In this document: positions 1 through 10,855 of the stretch, in pieces | How the letters are laid out: each line of letters opens with the position of its first letter | How positions within the stretch are numbered: the first letter of the stretch is position 1 | Translations under genes and position numbers: made by a program | From: Anticarsia gemmatalis | Taxonomy: Eukaryota > Arthropoda > Insecta > Lepidoptera > Erebidae | Assembly (NCBI RefSeq): GCF_050436995.1 | Contig: NC_134747.1 | Coordinates: 14,267,501-14,331,500, forward strand | Direction of reading: 5' to 3' | Length of the DNA stretch: 64,000 nt | Notes under the pieces: generated by a model | What the model was told of the DNA's origin: nothing | Databases searched by the model: none | The model's input: only the letters and a program-made list of their open reading frames with translations

Positions 1-1030
1 CGTTTTATTAGCCGCGTTATGGCTTATGGACATTTTCGGGTACTGCGTTACGTCACAGAGCACTTGCCGACGATATTGGGGAAGATGTAGAGCGACTATG
101 AATAGAGGGTATGAGAGATAGTGCGGATGAAAGAGCGTGTATACGGACAAACTTTTGAGTATATGATATTAGTACGGAATCTTCATAGTTTAATATAAAT
201 TTTGAATAAACGTAATTGGTAGATTTGGTATTACCATTGCACTTCATCTGGCTCGTCTTGGTGGGGGCACTTTTGTGCCAACAACACTACATAAATATGT
301 GTCTCAATTACTATTTTTTTGTAAAAAATATGAAACTGAGAATAATGAAAAACCGCGTGACGGCACAAAATTGCACTAGTTATATCATGGCATTAAACTT
401 AATTCTTGCTCGCGAATTCAACTATAAAGAGCTAGTATACCTATTAAATATTTTGATAGGTATTATCTAAGTAACGAACATTTTTAAATTTAATTTTTTC
501 TATTGAAAATGTTTATAATGATTCAAAATCATAGTCACCCTAACACATCGCGCAGTAGGCCAAGGGTATAATATACGAGAAAAAATATAACAGCCTCACT
601 ACAGCTGATGTACTATACTCACTATAGTTATAGTAACTGTTACTATACGTGTCGCGGGGAGACGAGCCTCCTTTATAAGGCTGTAGTATATTAAATATGG
701 CAATGTTAAGTGGAAGCGATGAAGAGACGGTTGTTTGGTAGTAGGTAGATGTTTCAGGTTTCGTGCGATAGAAAATGCAAGTAATATTGTTAGTAAGTAA
801 ATGAAAATAATTTGGATCAATTAGTTTTTTGTATAAAAAAAAGTGCTGAGATTCTTGGGTTACCATTACAAGAATTTATAATTTCATTTATGTCAAAATG
901 TTTTTTAGGTATGTTTAGGTATGTTTGAATAATAACTTGACAAGCTCTAAAATAAAGATTACTAAAATATCATAAGTATATCAAAAAAGAAATCTTTTAA
1001 GAGCAGTTTTATCCCTGGATAGTAAGATGA
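1..1030. other. No gene seen
   Basis: AT-rich DNA. The overlapping short frames on both strands have no coding character. Confidence 0.6.
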
Positions 1031-1125
1031 ATATGTGCTGCTACGTCGTGCGTAGACAAGTGTCGTAGCTCATGACCGCGCTACGACCCGCGTAGCTACC
1101 TCTACGTGCGTAGCTGCTACGGCAA
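1031..1125. repeat. CTACG/CGTAG-rich cluster
   Basis: Eight CTACG or CGTAG pentamers fall within 95 bp, in both orientations, with local palindromes such as CTACGACCCGCGTAG. A similar cluster is at 56026-56090. Possibly two copies of one short MITE-like repeat. Confidence 0.5.
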
Positions 1126-2501
1126 CCTGCGTCTTTAAAAGCATTATTTTATAAATTTTACAGATTAATCTGATTGAATTATTGTTTACTATATTGTATA
1201 TGAATTTTAAAATTACTGTTATTCAGATAATTATGCGTGCACGTGCAATAGTTGATATTCCATTGTTAAGTATCAATTCATGTTATTACTTACAGTAAAA
1301 TTATTTGCACAATGGTTATGTTAGCTCTATAATTTGTTTTAATAGTAGTTTTTAATTGCAATAACATGTTTTTTATTGAGTTTCGAACCATCAGTTTAAT
1401 TTTACTGATTAGGTATATTTTGTTAAAAAAATTAAACGCCAATTTTAAAGCCAGTTTCACAGTTATAAATGAGTGTTAGTTAACCTACCTGCTAAATGAG
1501 GTAACAGCGAAAGTATGAAAACAACTGTCAATATTTTATTTGATAAGCTATTTGATGTTTATCCAGAAGATTTAAAACCAGGCTTCAATCTAAAAATTCA
1601 AATAAAATTTGTCGCTCAACTGGTTTTATAGTATCAAATACGTTCCTTCATAAGAACTTTGTTCAACTCCTCCACAATATTTGAGCAAAACTATTTGGGA
1701 ACAAAACCGAAGGCAGCACTTTGAAAATTAAATGTTTTTATTAGCAATCGGTTCTTACGTCGCTCGCCATATTTCCCTAGTGATCAGAGTTTTACAACTA
1801 ATTATATAAAACTTGTTTTACGCTGTTCATATTTGGGTATTTTTTTATTTTGAGGTGTTTGACAAACATTGACAATGACATGATGTATTAATTTTGAGGC
1901 TAAATAAGTTGGTATGGGATCGAGGCAAGTATAGTTTTTTTCGGTCCGCTCGGATGGAAAATGTGTTTTATTATTCGTCGCACGGTTCCGTACGTGTCGC
2001 ATATTTGCTAAAAATATGATTTAGCAACTGTTATTTTAATTGATAATAACTATTACCGACTTCTTATTTCTGATTCAACTTAGTAATATATGTTCAGTTC
2101 AAATATCACTACGCTAAGGCCACAGTCCACCTAATTAAAGAAGTTCCGTGTCAACGATTACTTAATTTAATATCGTTTACCACTAAGGGCATCTGACTAT
2201 TAATTTGGATGTAACCTATAATTTAATTCTCTATTTCTTGCGGTCTAGTATTAAAGATAATTAAGTCTAGACAAGACTTAATAACCGAAATGCTATAAGG
2301 GTTAATTGCTCGGAATGTACCCAATTGGTTATCATTGCCTACCGAATTGGCTAACGCGACCTTAGGGCTCTAAGTTAAGTATTCATGTTTATGTTCTCTT
2401 ATTGTGATGGGAATAGTCTTTTAAAAAGGAAGAAGAAAAAGTCTTCAGTCAGTTTGGCGTATCACAGGTTTTGTAAATAAAATTTTAAATTAAAATCTAT
2501 A
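1126..2501. other. No gene or repeat recognised
   Basis: AT-rich DNA without clear structure. Confidence 0.6.
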
Positions 2502-2770
2502 TCTACACTAATACTATAAAGCTGAAGAGTTTGTTTGTTTGTTTGTACTGATCCGATTTAAAAAAACATTTCAGTGTCTTCTTCTTCTTGTCGTATGGTT
2601 AGTGGTCAACCTAGTGTTAGATAGCCCATTTATCGATGTAGGCTATATGCTATATATCATTACGCTACGACTAATAGGAGCAGAGTAACAGAAAAAGTTT
2701 TACAAAAACGGGGAAAAGTCTGAACCATTCTCTCTTACGTGACGCAAGCGAAGTTGCGCGGGTCAGCTAG
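2502..2770 (+). mobile_element. Non-autonomous Helitron with a nested SINE end
   Basis: The element starts TCTACACTAATACTATAAAG after an A and ends in GGGTCAGCTAG before a T, as expected for Helitrons (5'-TC, 3'-CTAG, insertion between A and T). A hairpin (CGCAAGCGAAGTTGCG) lies just inside the 3' end. An internal (GTTT)n run is typical of this lepidopteran family. It has no coding capacity. A second copy at 33222-33479 aligns across the length except for 35 extra bases at 2578-2612. Confidence 0.85.
2578..2612 (-). mobile_element. 35-bp SINE 3' end nested in the Helitron
   Basis: These 35 bases are absent from the sister Helitron at 33.2 kb. They match the 3' end of the SINE at 4099-4357 (core TCGTATGGTTAGTGGTCAAC) and carry a (CTT)n tail on the outer side. 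AGTGT flanks them on both sides (2573-2577 and 2613-2617), once as Helitron sequence and once as a duplication. The SINE itself continues with the same bases, so microhomology may have guided the junction. Confidence 0.65.
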
Positions 2771-3317
2771 TATCTTATATTTTGTAACATTTTGACGATC
2801 ATAATACTTTTTGTATTTAAAATCGTCATAGTTTCAAAAAAGCTATTGCTTGTAATAAGAAGTCATAAGAAAGTCACGGCTTGCTGGTAAGTTGTTGAGT
2901 GATATTCTACTTATATACCTATAACAGCATCAACTACACGGCTTAATAAAATTCATCCTATACTTCGCTAAGTCTTAGCAGGTTATATTTTGTTCCCCAA
3001 AATCCCAAAAATCTTCACAACCTTGTATCCCTGGCTTACATTCCAGCCTCCTCGCCACCTCCACAAAGCGACAGTGAGATGTCAAAAACACCGGGTGAAA
3101 CGAAACGCCGTGTTCGTTGCGTTCAAAAGGCAATCCGAAGAGCCATCTCTTTGTTCGGACGTCGACCCCAAAACATCTGCAGATCACGTTTGTTTGCTGA
3201 TACAGTACGAGGGTCTACTCTTAATTCAACGGGGAACGAATGCGCGATGAAAATTCGGGTGTTTTTTACCATAATTTCATTGATCCTGCGTTTAAATCAT
3301 GGTTTAAAAGTGAGATA
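2771..3317. other. Block with three overlapping open frames
   Basis: Between 2975 and 3318 three frames of 70-86 codons overlap on both strands and composition is more balanced. No motif is recognisable; it may be a relic of a repeat. The rest is AT-rich. Confidence 0.4.
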
Positions 3318-3325
3318 GGTGTACC

Positions 3326-4087
3326 CAGAGATGAAACAACTCGAGGCTTTTAAGTCTTTAAAAAGGAACTCGACTCGGTTATGACGGTTTGCAACTCAAT
3401 CGAGTCCTTAAACCCTAAACCTTCACCGTTATGAGAGGCTTCGACTCAGAACTCGAGGCATAATTTTAAGATAGTCGTTTTAAAAAGACTCATATTTTTA
3501 AACGACTCATACTCAACAAAAAGGTTCGAGGTTTTTTAAAAACGACTTGGTTCGTGAGTTGTGTGAGTCGTCAGTCGCGAAAAGTACGCGTCATTAATAA
3601 GTTGCAACTTGAGAACTTGAACATAACCTAATCACCAAAAAAAAGAACAGATTAGGAAACAAAACTATTAGAGCCTCAATGTGCCTACCATCTTGGCTCG
3701 ACATATATTATAAATAGGTACATAATTTAAGTTATCCGGGCAAAAGAAACCGAAGAAGAACGGTTAACATCTTTACTATTATTACTTAATACATAATGGT
3801 CTGTAATAAATATTTGAAATATGCACTGAAGTTTATCATATTACAGTCTCATATTAAAAGACTCTTATTATGAAACGACTTGAGATTTTTAGTTAAAAGA
3901 CTCACGACTAAACCTTGAACCTCGTAGTAAAGACTTCGAGTCGTTTTATTGATTCGAGTTTCTTTCTATGACTCGAGTTCTTAAACATTAGCAACAAGTC
4001 TCAAGTCGTATTTTTAGAGTCGAGTCTTAAAAATTGAGGTTAGTCTTAATTATAAAGGTTTAAAAGACTCGAGTCGTTTCATCTCTG
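3326..4087. mobile_element. Non-autonomous hAT-type DNA transposon (762 bp)
   Basis: Terminal inverted repeats of about 33 bp begin CAGAGATGAAAC(A/G)ACTCGAG at 3326 and its complement ends at 4087. The CAGAGATG start is typical of the hAT superfamily. Exact 8-bp target-site duplications, GGTGTACC, flank it at 3318-3325 and 4088-4095, the length hAT transposases make. The interior has no open frame but many GACTCGA/TCGAGTC motifs in both orientations, a subterminal repeat arrangement often seen in hAT ends. It must have been mobilised in trans. Confidence 0.85.
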
Positions 4088-4098
4088 GGTGTACCTGT

Positions 4099-4357
4099 TG
4101 TTGTTTGTCGTATGGTTAGTGGTCAACCTAGTGTCAAAGTTGTTCAAGCCGCCCGAAGGCCTTTGACGTGGCTTAACGACTGTTATCTTAGTAGACAACA
4201 ACCGGGACCGACTTTTAACGTGCCCTCCGAAGCACGGAGACGCCCAGTTCAAATACCACTATGCGGTCACCCATCTATGGAATGACCGCGCCAATGGTTG
4301 CTTAACCCACAGATCGTTTACCGACCGGTGAGCGCAACTGGCTACGGGCGCCTCGAC
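4099..4357 (-). mobile_element. SINE with 5S-rRNA-like head (SINE3 type)
   Basis: On the minus strand the 5' half reads like 5S rRNA: ACCGGTC..., then GGGTTAAGCAACCATTGGCG (4290-4309) and AGATGGGTGACCGCAT (4262-4277), matching the box A and box C regions of the 5S internal control region. The body continues through GGCTTGAACAACTTTGACAC to a (CAA)n tail at 4099. Eleven-base duplications GGTGTACCTGT flank it exactly at 4088-4098 and 4358-4368. The 5S resemblance is judged from memory of the arthropod consensus. Confidence 0.75.
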
Positions 4358-4368
4358 GGTGTACCTGT

Positions 4369-5789
4369 ACAATCTATCCTTATACTCTTATACAAATGAC
4401 TATATCATTCGAAAATACTTGTATTCCCAAGCGAATTTACGATAATTACGGAGTAATCACATATAGAATAAATAAATATTAATAAATAAACCCTCGCCCA
4501 GCAATGAGACGGTATTCGATAAAAAATAAACTCATAAACGAACATTAATTTTGTTTGTATACCCCGGATTCAAATTCTCCATTGCTTCAGTAAAAAAAAA
4601 AAAATTAAATGCAAAAACAATTTACATATTATTATATATGCTAGTTTTCAAGAATTTTTCGTTAAACAGACTAAACAAGTATTGATATTTCTAAAGACAA
4701 AATCACACAAAATTTCCTGAGCTAAAATTATCTCCACTATTCCGCAACGTGCTCACATAACACGTCCAAAATCTTATTTCTCAATCACATAAGACATTCT
4801 CATTGAACTTCTAAGCCTCGAAATTTATTCCGCTCCGCTTTCACGATTATAATGGGATGAAAATGAGCTTAAATTTAATGGTACAAAGCCAATAAGAAGG
4901 GGTTTAGTTGCGCTCTCATGATGCAACGAAGTCGGTGGCGCCATATGCCAGCAGAGCCGCCTGGCATACTAACATGGTAAGGACGTGTCCTCATTTTAAC
5001 AGCCCTTTGGGTAGGGTAGGAATATTTTTTGGTTTGACTTAATGAGTGTGATTGTTTGGGAAATTAGAGAGTGAGGTTGGATACGGGTGTATGTTATTCT
5101 GTCACACCAAAAACTGACAAGGTTTTGATTTGACTTTTGAATTATGTAACTGTGTTATGATTTTTATACGGCACTAAAAAGTCAAATAATACAAAAATAT
5201 TTTAATAAAATTCCTTAGAAACATCAAAATACATTTTTTTTTTGTAAAAATCCAGTAGGAAATTTCAAAAATGATAATACACATTTTCCCATGATCCGTT
5301 AATGGGTTGGCGAATTTTAATGCGCCGTTTGAGTGGTCGCCGCCCATCGGAATAAATTCACGCTAGGCAGTTTTTTAGACATACTATTACACGTTACTTT
5401 GATGTCAAAACATTGGTATTTTGAGGTTAGATGAAAAAGATTCTATATTGCGCTAATAGTTCAATTAATTTTAATTCGCTTTCTGCAAAATGAGTCACTC
5501 AGTAAAATATGCCAACTTCGAACACATACAATCGGAAAATTCTCGAACGTGTTATCATTTTAATTATTCTCACTTCCTTGTTGTCAACTCACAATAACAC
5601 AAGCAAAAGTATTCGAATTACAAAAGTTTATAAATATTGAGCCAACACCCTTTAGATAATATCATGATCTTATTATACACTGAACATCAAAACTCCGTCG
5701 CACAAACTTTCACGTCGGGCGCGAGCAAGCCTGTTTTATTTAATAACGCCAGGATGATGAATTCAAACGTCGACAATTACAGGTGCGAC
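4369..5789. other. No gene seen
   Basis: AT-rich DNA. A mixed-composition patch at 4915-5000 (GGTGGCGCCATATGCC) stands out but cannot be classified. Confidence 0.55.
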
Positions 5790-5806
5790 TGACTCATGTG
5801 ACGTCA
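5790..5806. promoter_or_regulatory. AP-1 site beside a CRE palindrome
   Basis: TGACTCA (5790-5796) and TGACGTCA (5799-5806) are consensus AP-1 and CREB/ATF sites two bases apart. A short CATTCGGC-type repeat (5813-5868) follows. Single CRE sites also occur at 26198 and 50912. Function is inference. Confidence 0.3.
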
Positions 5807-5812
5807 CATCAC

Positions 5813-5868
5813 ATTCGGCATTCGGCTTTCGTCACTCACCATTCGGCTTTCGGCACTCGTCATTCGGC
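5813..5868 (+). repeat. Imperfect CATTCGGC repeats
   Basis: CATTCGGC occurs four times (5813-5868), twice in the longer form CATTCGGCTTTCG.CACTC. Short local tandem duplication. Confidence 0.6.
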
Positions 5869-7710
5869 CTCCCGGAAACACTGGCGTGTCGCGTGAATAA
5901 ACTCGCATTTTATTCCATCCGTCAATTTATCGAATTTAGCCACAATTTATTGTTGCTCGTCGATAAAAAAATTTATTGGCCGTTTGTCAGTTTTTCGCAA
6001 ATTTAGAGTTATCATATTGATATTATGCCGTAGGTTATTTGATAGCCAATCTGTTTGAGCTTTTATTTTTAGAGGCTTAACAATGTAGGGATAGAAGTGG
6101 CAATCTCGTAATGGGTTCGAAGGCTGTACTCGTTGTGTGGAACTCATCCTGTTATGTAATGCAGACATATCAAGTAACGGGATCGTCTTTATAAATAAAC
6201 TAGATCTGCTCAACGGCTTGCGGGAAAATGCTGACGAAATGTACTCAGTTTGTGAGTAGTGTTTTGGTAATATTTCTTGATATATTTAGCCCTCGGCCTT
6301 CGGGGACTATCTTAGGGCTTTCGGCTAAGACTAGCTTTGTTTGCTTGGATTTCAGATCAAGCTGAAAATGTTATATGTGTTTTTTTGGTGTATTTGTTTC
6401 ATGTTTTATCTTCAAACTATCTATCTGTGAAGCAATTAAAACTTGCTGGGACAAATTTCGAGATTATCAAAAATAACATACTACTATCAAACCAAGGGAG
6501 AAGTTCAAACCCTGACCTGTATTTAGAGTAGATTTTTTACTAAAAATATTAATTTCCATAGTAAAAACTTTGGATTAATTGGAAATGTTACATGTTTTAA
6601 TATTATCTATTCCTGGTACTTCGTCAGGAATTAAAATAATGAGTGATTCTCAGAACTTGAGAGCTGTAGACAAAGCTGCGCGAGGAGGATTTATTGATGA
6701 AAGATAATTGCCATAATTATTAAAATAAGTTTTTTATATAATTACTTACTTTTTATGAAAACTAATTACAGTTTCTTAAAATTGTAATTATTGAATCCGA
6801 ATATATGTGACTGCTGATCAAATTTTGGAAAATCCTGTTTTATAGCCCGGTGGACCAGCCTACTAGCTCGGTGTTTTAATAAGCAATTGAAAACTTGCCC
6901 CGTATTAAATGGGATTATCAACACAATTTTAATCTAAACGTACATAAGTCAACATTTATACGAAACGCTTAATTGTTATTTAGAAATAATTAAAAACTTT
7001 AAATATGAGACATTGTTTTTAATTGTATTTAATTGAAAATCATTTAAAGATATCGTGTTTGTAATTACTTGGAAATCGTAACAATTTAAATTACAATATC
7101 GATTCCATGAAACACATTTTTTATTTCCAAATATTAAAAAAGAATATTAAGTAAAATAATATTCTGCATTAACTTTACGAGTGTTTAGAACACTGCGAAT
7201 GCAATTAAAAAATCTATTCATAAAAATATCTAACCACTTCGTCTAGACGTACTAAATGTTATTTGCCATTAATGTATACCATCAATATAGTTATTTCATA
7301 AAATATCTACAATTTTATGATTTACGCCATAAAGACGAGCTCTAAGTATACTGGTGACTGTTCTGTTTGTCCGTCGGCCAGTATAAGTAGAGCTCTGAAT
7401 TTATTTTCTGAAAACGCTTGCTTGCAACGTTTAAGAGCAGGAATTATGTTATTAAGGAGTCAATACTTCCATTTGGATCCGACGGCTTTGCATTTTATGT
7501 TAAAAATAGTGACTTAATACGAAGATTATAAAGTAAATTAATAATTTTTATGTTATATAGTTATGAAGGCTTCCTTAGAGATTCACCTAACAATTAATTT
7601 AATTAGTATGGCTAATACTATTGCGTCATAAGAACACTTCCTATGCGATTAGCCTCTCTAATATTTTTAATATTAGATTTTATTATTATAATAATATTGT
7701 TAAATTAATT
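5869..7710. other. No gene seen
   Basis: AT-rich DNA; the short frames at 5947-6531 have no coding character. Confidence 0.6.
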
Positions 7711-7790
7711 GGCTAGCATGGTGGAATCAAGGTCTAACCCCTTCCTTGTTTGGGAGGAGACCCTTTCCCAGCAGTGAGATAGAAATAGGT
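7711..7790 (+). mobile_element. SINE 3' tail fragment
   Basis: GGCTAGCATGGTGGAATCAA, GGTCTAACCCCTTCC and GGGAGGAGACCCTTTCCCAG align with the tail of the 14965 SINE. The copy is 5'-truncated. Confidence 0.65.
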
Positions 7791-10632
7791 TGCAAAAAAG
7801 AAAGTATTTACTACTTACTAGATCCTTTAAGAAGAAATCCAGAGTTGGGAACTGTGTCGTAAATTTTGACTTAAATTGTGTGATTGTTATATTATCATCC
7901 ATCTGCTGTCTAGACAAGCATGTATTGATACTACTCGATTATACTGTTTAAAACACATGTTACAAAAGTATTCTAGTACTTTTCAAACTTCTCTATACAG
8001 CTTCAGGAAAAATTCAGTCGAAAATTCGTTTGGCAGTCATTTTATTCACTCCCAATATTCTTCCTCAGTATCGAAGGGTAGGTAATAAGGTGAATGACAT
8101 CATCGAGCGAGTCGCCTAGTTGATTGATGGCACACGTACATAATGTAACAGCTTATCACATAATACTATGTTATTATGAGCCAATCTGCTCATTTTGTAC
8201 TTAATTATTAGATTAGATTTTGGATAGTGTTTTAGTATTAGATGCTGTTGGGGGGATGGGGATTTGCTTTTTTATTTAGTTTGACGAAATGTTTATTGAA
8301 AATCAGGTGTTAAGAATTACGTTTCAAAACATTTTATGGGTTCAGCACTTTCGCGGAGTTTATAAAAATAATGATCCGAAAAGTTGTTATGATGTGAATA
8401 AAATAAACCATACGGTTTTTCACTACACTAATATTCTGTATAGATGTAAATGAAGTAAGGAAAGTCTGCGAGGATCGAACAAGTTGCGTTCTTTCGTCTC
8501 TGCTCCTTTGGAAACCAAGCGTGATTTTAAGCACGTATGTATCATTGTAGACTCTGAGATACTACCGAGATTTGTAGAGGAGTAAATATTCCTGAGATAT
8601 CACAATATTATATAATATTACAGCATTTGTTGCCAAATAATATAAATCAAAGAAACCTTAATTAGTTCAGTCACATTTAAATCCGAAGGTGATTTATTCA
8701 AAGCATTCTCTTTTTATTCCAATCCTCTTAATGAACGTCTGAGGTCCAGGAATTAAGGCGATGCGGTAACAGGAACTTTGCTTTTCATAACTTCTTTAAT
8801 TTCGTAGGGATTTGCAGATTCTGTTGAATATTCTAACGCCGTTTTATGCAGGTGGAAGTAGAAAGTTTTATCGGTTTACGTTTTTCTCTTTTAGTTTTGA
8901 GAATTTTGCTTGGTTTATTTATGCTGTATGAGTATTTGAATATTATATTAAAATATAAAGGTATTTTACTTACCAAGAAATGTTCATATTTTAGCATAGT
9001 TTAATGAATAAAAATTTTAAGTATCAAAATCATGTTTCTCGGATCAACTTTTTTAAATATAATTAAGCTTTTCTTGACACGTTTCTATCGCGTAGGACTC
9101 ATGTGCTAGCTGCATTGAACAAATAGAATGCCAAGGTTCTAATCGCTTATACTGCAAAACTTTTTTTGGTGTCTGCCGTCTGGTAATAAATATACACTTC
9201 TAGTCAAAGTAACACTAACGCTTCTGCTTTTCCAAGTGCTCAAATTAAAACCGTTTAAAAACATACCATATAAAGTTAGCTCTACCAATTCCACTGCACT
9301 CTACAAATATTCAGACTTCATCGATACAAAACGCGTCCTAAAAAAAGTACTTTTCATTTCGTTACTTTCAAATTCACTCTACATTCATATCGGCGATCGC
9401 CATTTTTCCTGAAAACGATACACGCGATTAAAACCTGAATATTCTATGAGATGAATACTGAACTCTATCACTGTCTCTACATAGAGTCGGTATTAAAAAA
9501 GCGGATGCGTAGCCGTGACTTACGCAGTAGGCTCGTGATAAATAGAGCCTTATTACTATTCGGAGCGGTAGAGTTTGGTGATAGAGGTCGCAGGCTAACT
9601 AGTATCCTTTTGCGAATGGTCTGAGAACAGGTAGAGACATCTGTGATGTTCCCTGAATTACTTAGTGCGTCCATGCTTTGATCTAGTTTGTTTGTAGAGT
9701 GAAGGGAAATTATCATACTCTGTTATAATGTCATTAGGAAGTTACACGTGTCGTGATTCTTATTGTCACTGATGTTGTTTACTGAAGAATAATAATAGGT
9801 TATTTTATTCTGACCGTGTTATTAATAATCGTATAAACTGTTTTACACGTGTAAGAGTAATTTGAGATTCTTTTTTATAATTTATTTTTAATACAGGAAA
9901 ACGTTCTACCTTATTCTTTATTTTAATTCATGCGCTATCTTTATAATTGAAGTTCAAAGAGTGCGAGATTATCTTTTCACAATTTCCGCAGTTTTTATAT
10001 TTATTTTGCCTCAAATATTTTATCGGCAGAAAGAGTAATAACTTGAATGCAAAACCCTACTATTTTATTCATAACCTATAAGTTAAACTCACCGCAACAT
10101 AGTAATTTTACATCGTAAACAGTCTAGATCGCAAAACACGACTCCAATCTCATCTAGCAAAAATGTTCAGCACTTGACCTTAATTTCATCACCCGACTCT
10201 ACCAAAATAAAAGTATTTCAAAATAAAACAATACTAAAAGAATCTCTCGCAATAAAAGCCTATTTAAAAGCAACGCTCCAAAATTACATACAATCTATTT
10301 GTCGAGCATAGAGTACGAACGAGTGTAGAGTCGAATCGAAAGTTTCGCAACGTTTCAAATACGTGGCTCTATACGAAGGCTATATATATGGGGGCTGACG
10401 GGCGTAACAAATTAACGGATTAATTTCGTTATTTATTGTAGAGCCTTTTGTAGAGCCCGGCGTAGAGCGATGTAGAGGTGTATTTAATTGTGTGGTCGAT
10501 TGCTGTAGTTTTGTGGTGAGGCTATTTAGATTTGTGTTTTGACTTTTTATTACTTTTATAGAAATGTATTCACGAGCTTGTAAAAATTTTATGGTTTGAG
10601 TGGTCAATATTTTTCGATTCTTTACCACTGTT
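7791..10632. other. No gene seen
   Basis: AT-rich. 9470-9720 and 10280-10520 contain repeated TAGAG/GTAGAG words of unknown meaning. Confidence 0.55.
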
Positions 10633-10855
10633 CTGCCTTTGAGGCGCAGTTGTTAAGGTCGCCACGCCGCTTCGATTGCACACGGCGGTTGTGGGATTGA
10701 ATCCCACACAAAACAATTATTTGTGAGATACACAAATAATTGTTACGGGTCTGGCTGTACTTTGTGCCCGTTGTTTGTTAAAGTACCCATGACGCAAGAG
10801 CAAATCTTAATGCGGGATTAGTCTTTTGGACAAAAAACAAAGTCTACCAATTATG
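10633..10855 (+). mobile_element. tRNA-derived SINE with internal hairpin
   Basis: A box-A-like GAGGCGCAGTTGTTAAGGT and a box-B-like GTGGGATTGAATCCCAC (10691-10707) give a tRNA-like head. Directly after is a perfect 13-bp inverted repeat, ACAATTATTTGTG / CACAAATAATTGT (10713-10725 and 10731-10743), then GGGTCTGGCTGTACTTTGTG. I recall this arrangement from a widespread lepidopteran SINE family. The 3' boundary is approximate. Confidence 0.6.

Noticed and set aside
10691..10743. Possible tRNA gene or terminator hairpin
   Set aside because: The T-arm-like hairpin and the AT-rich hairpin belong to a SINE; no complete cloverleaf can be drawn.
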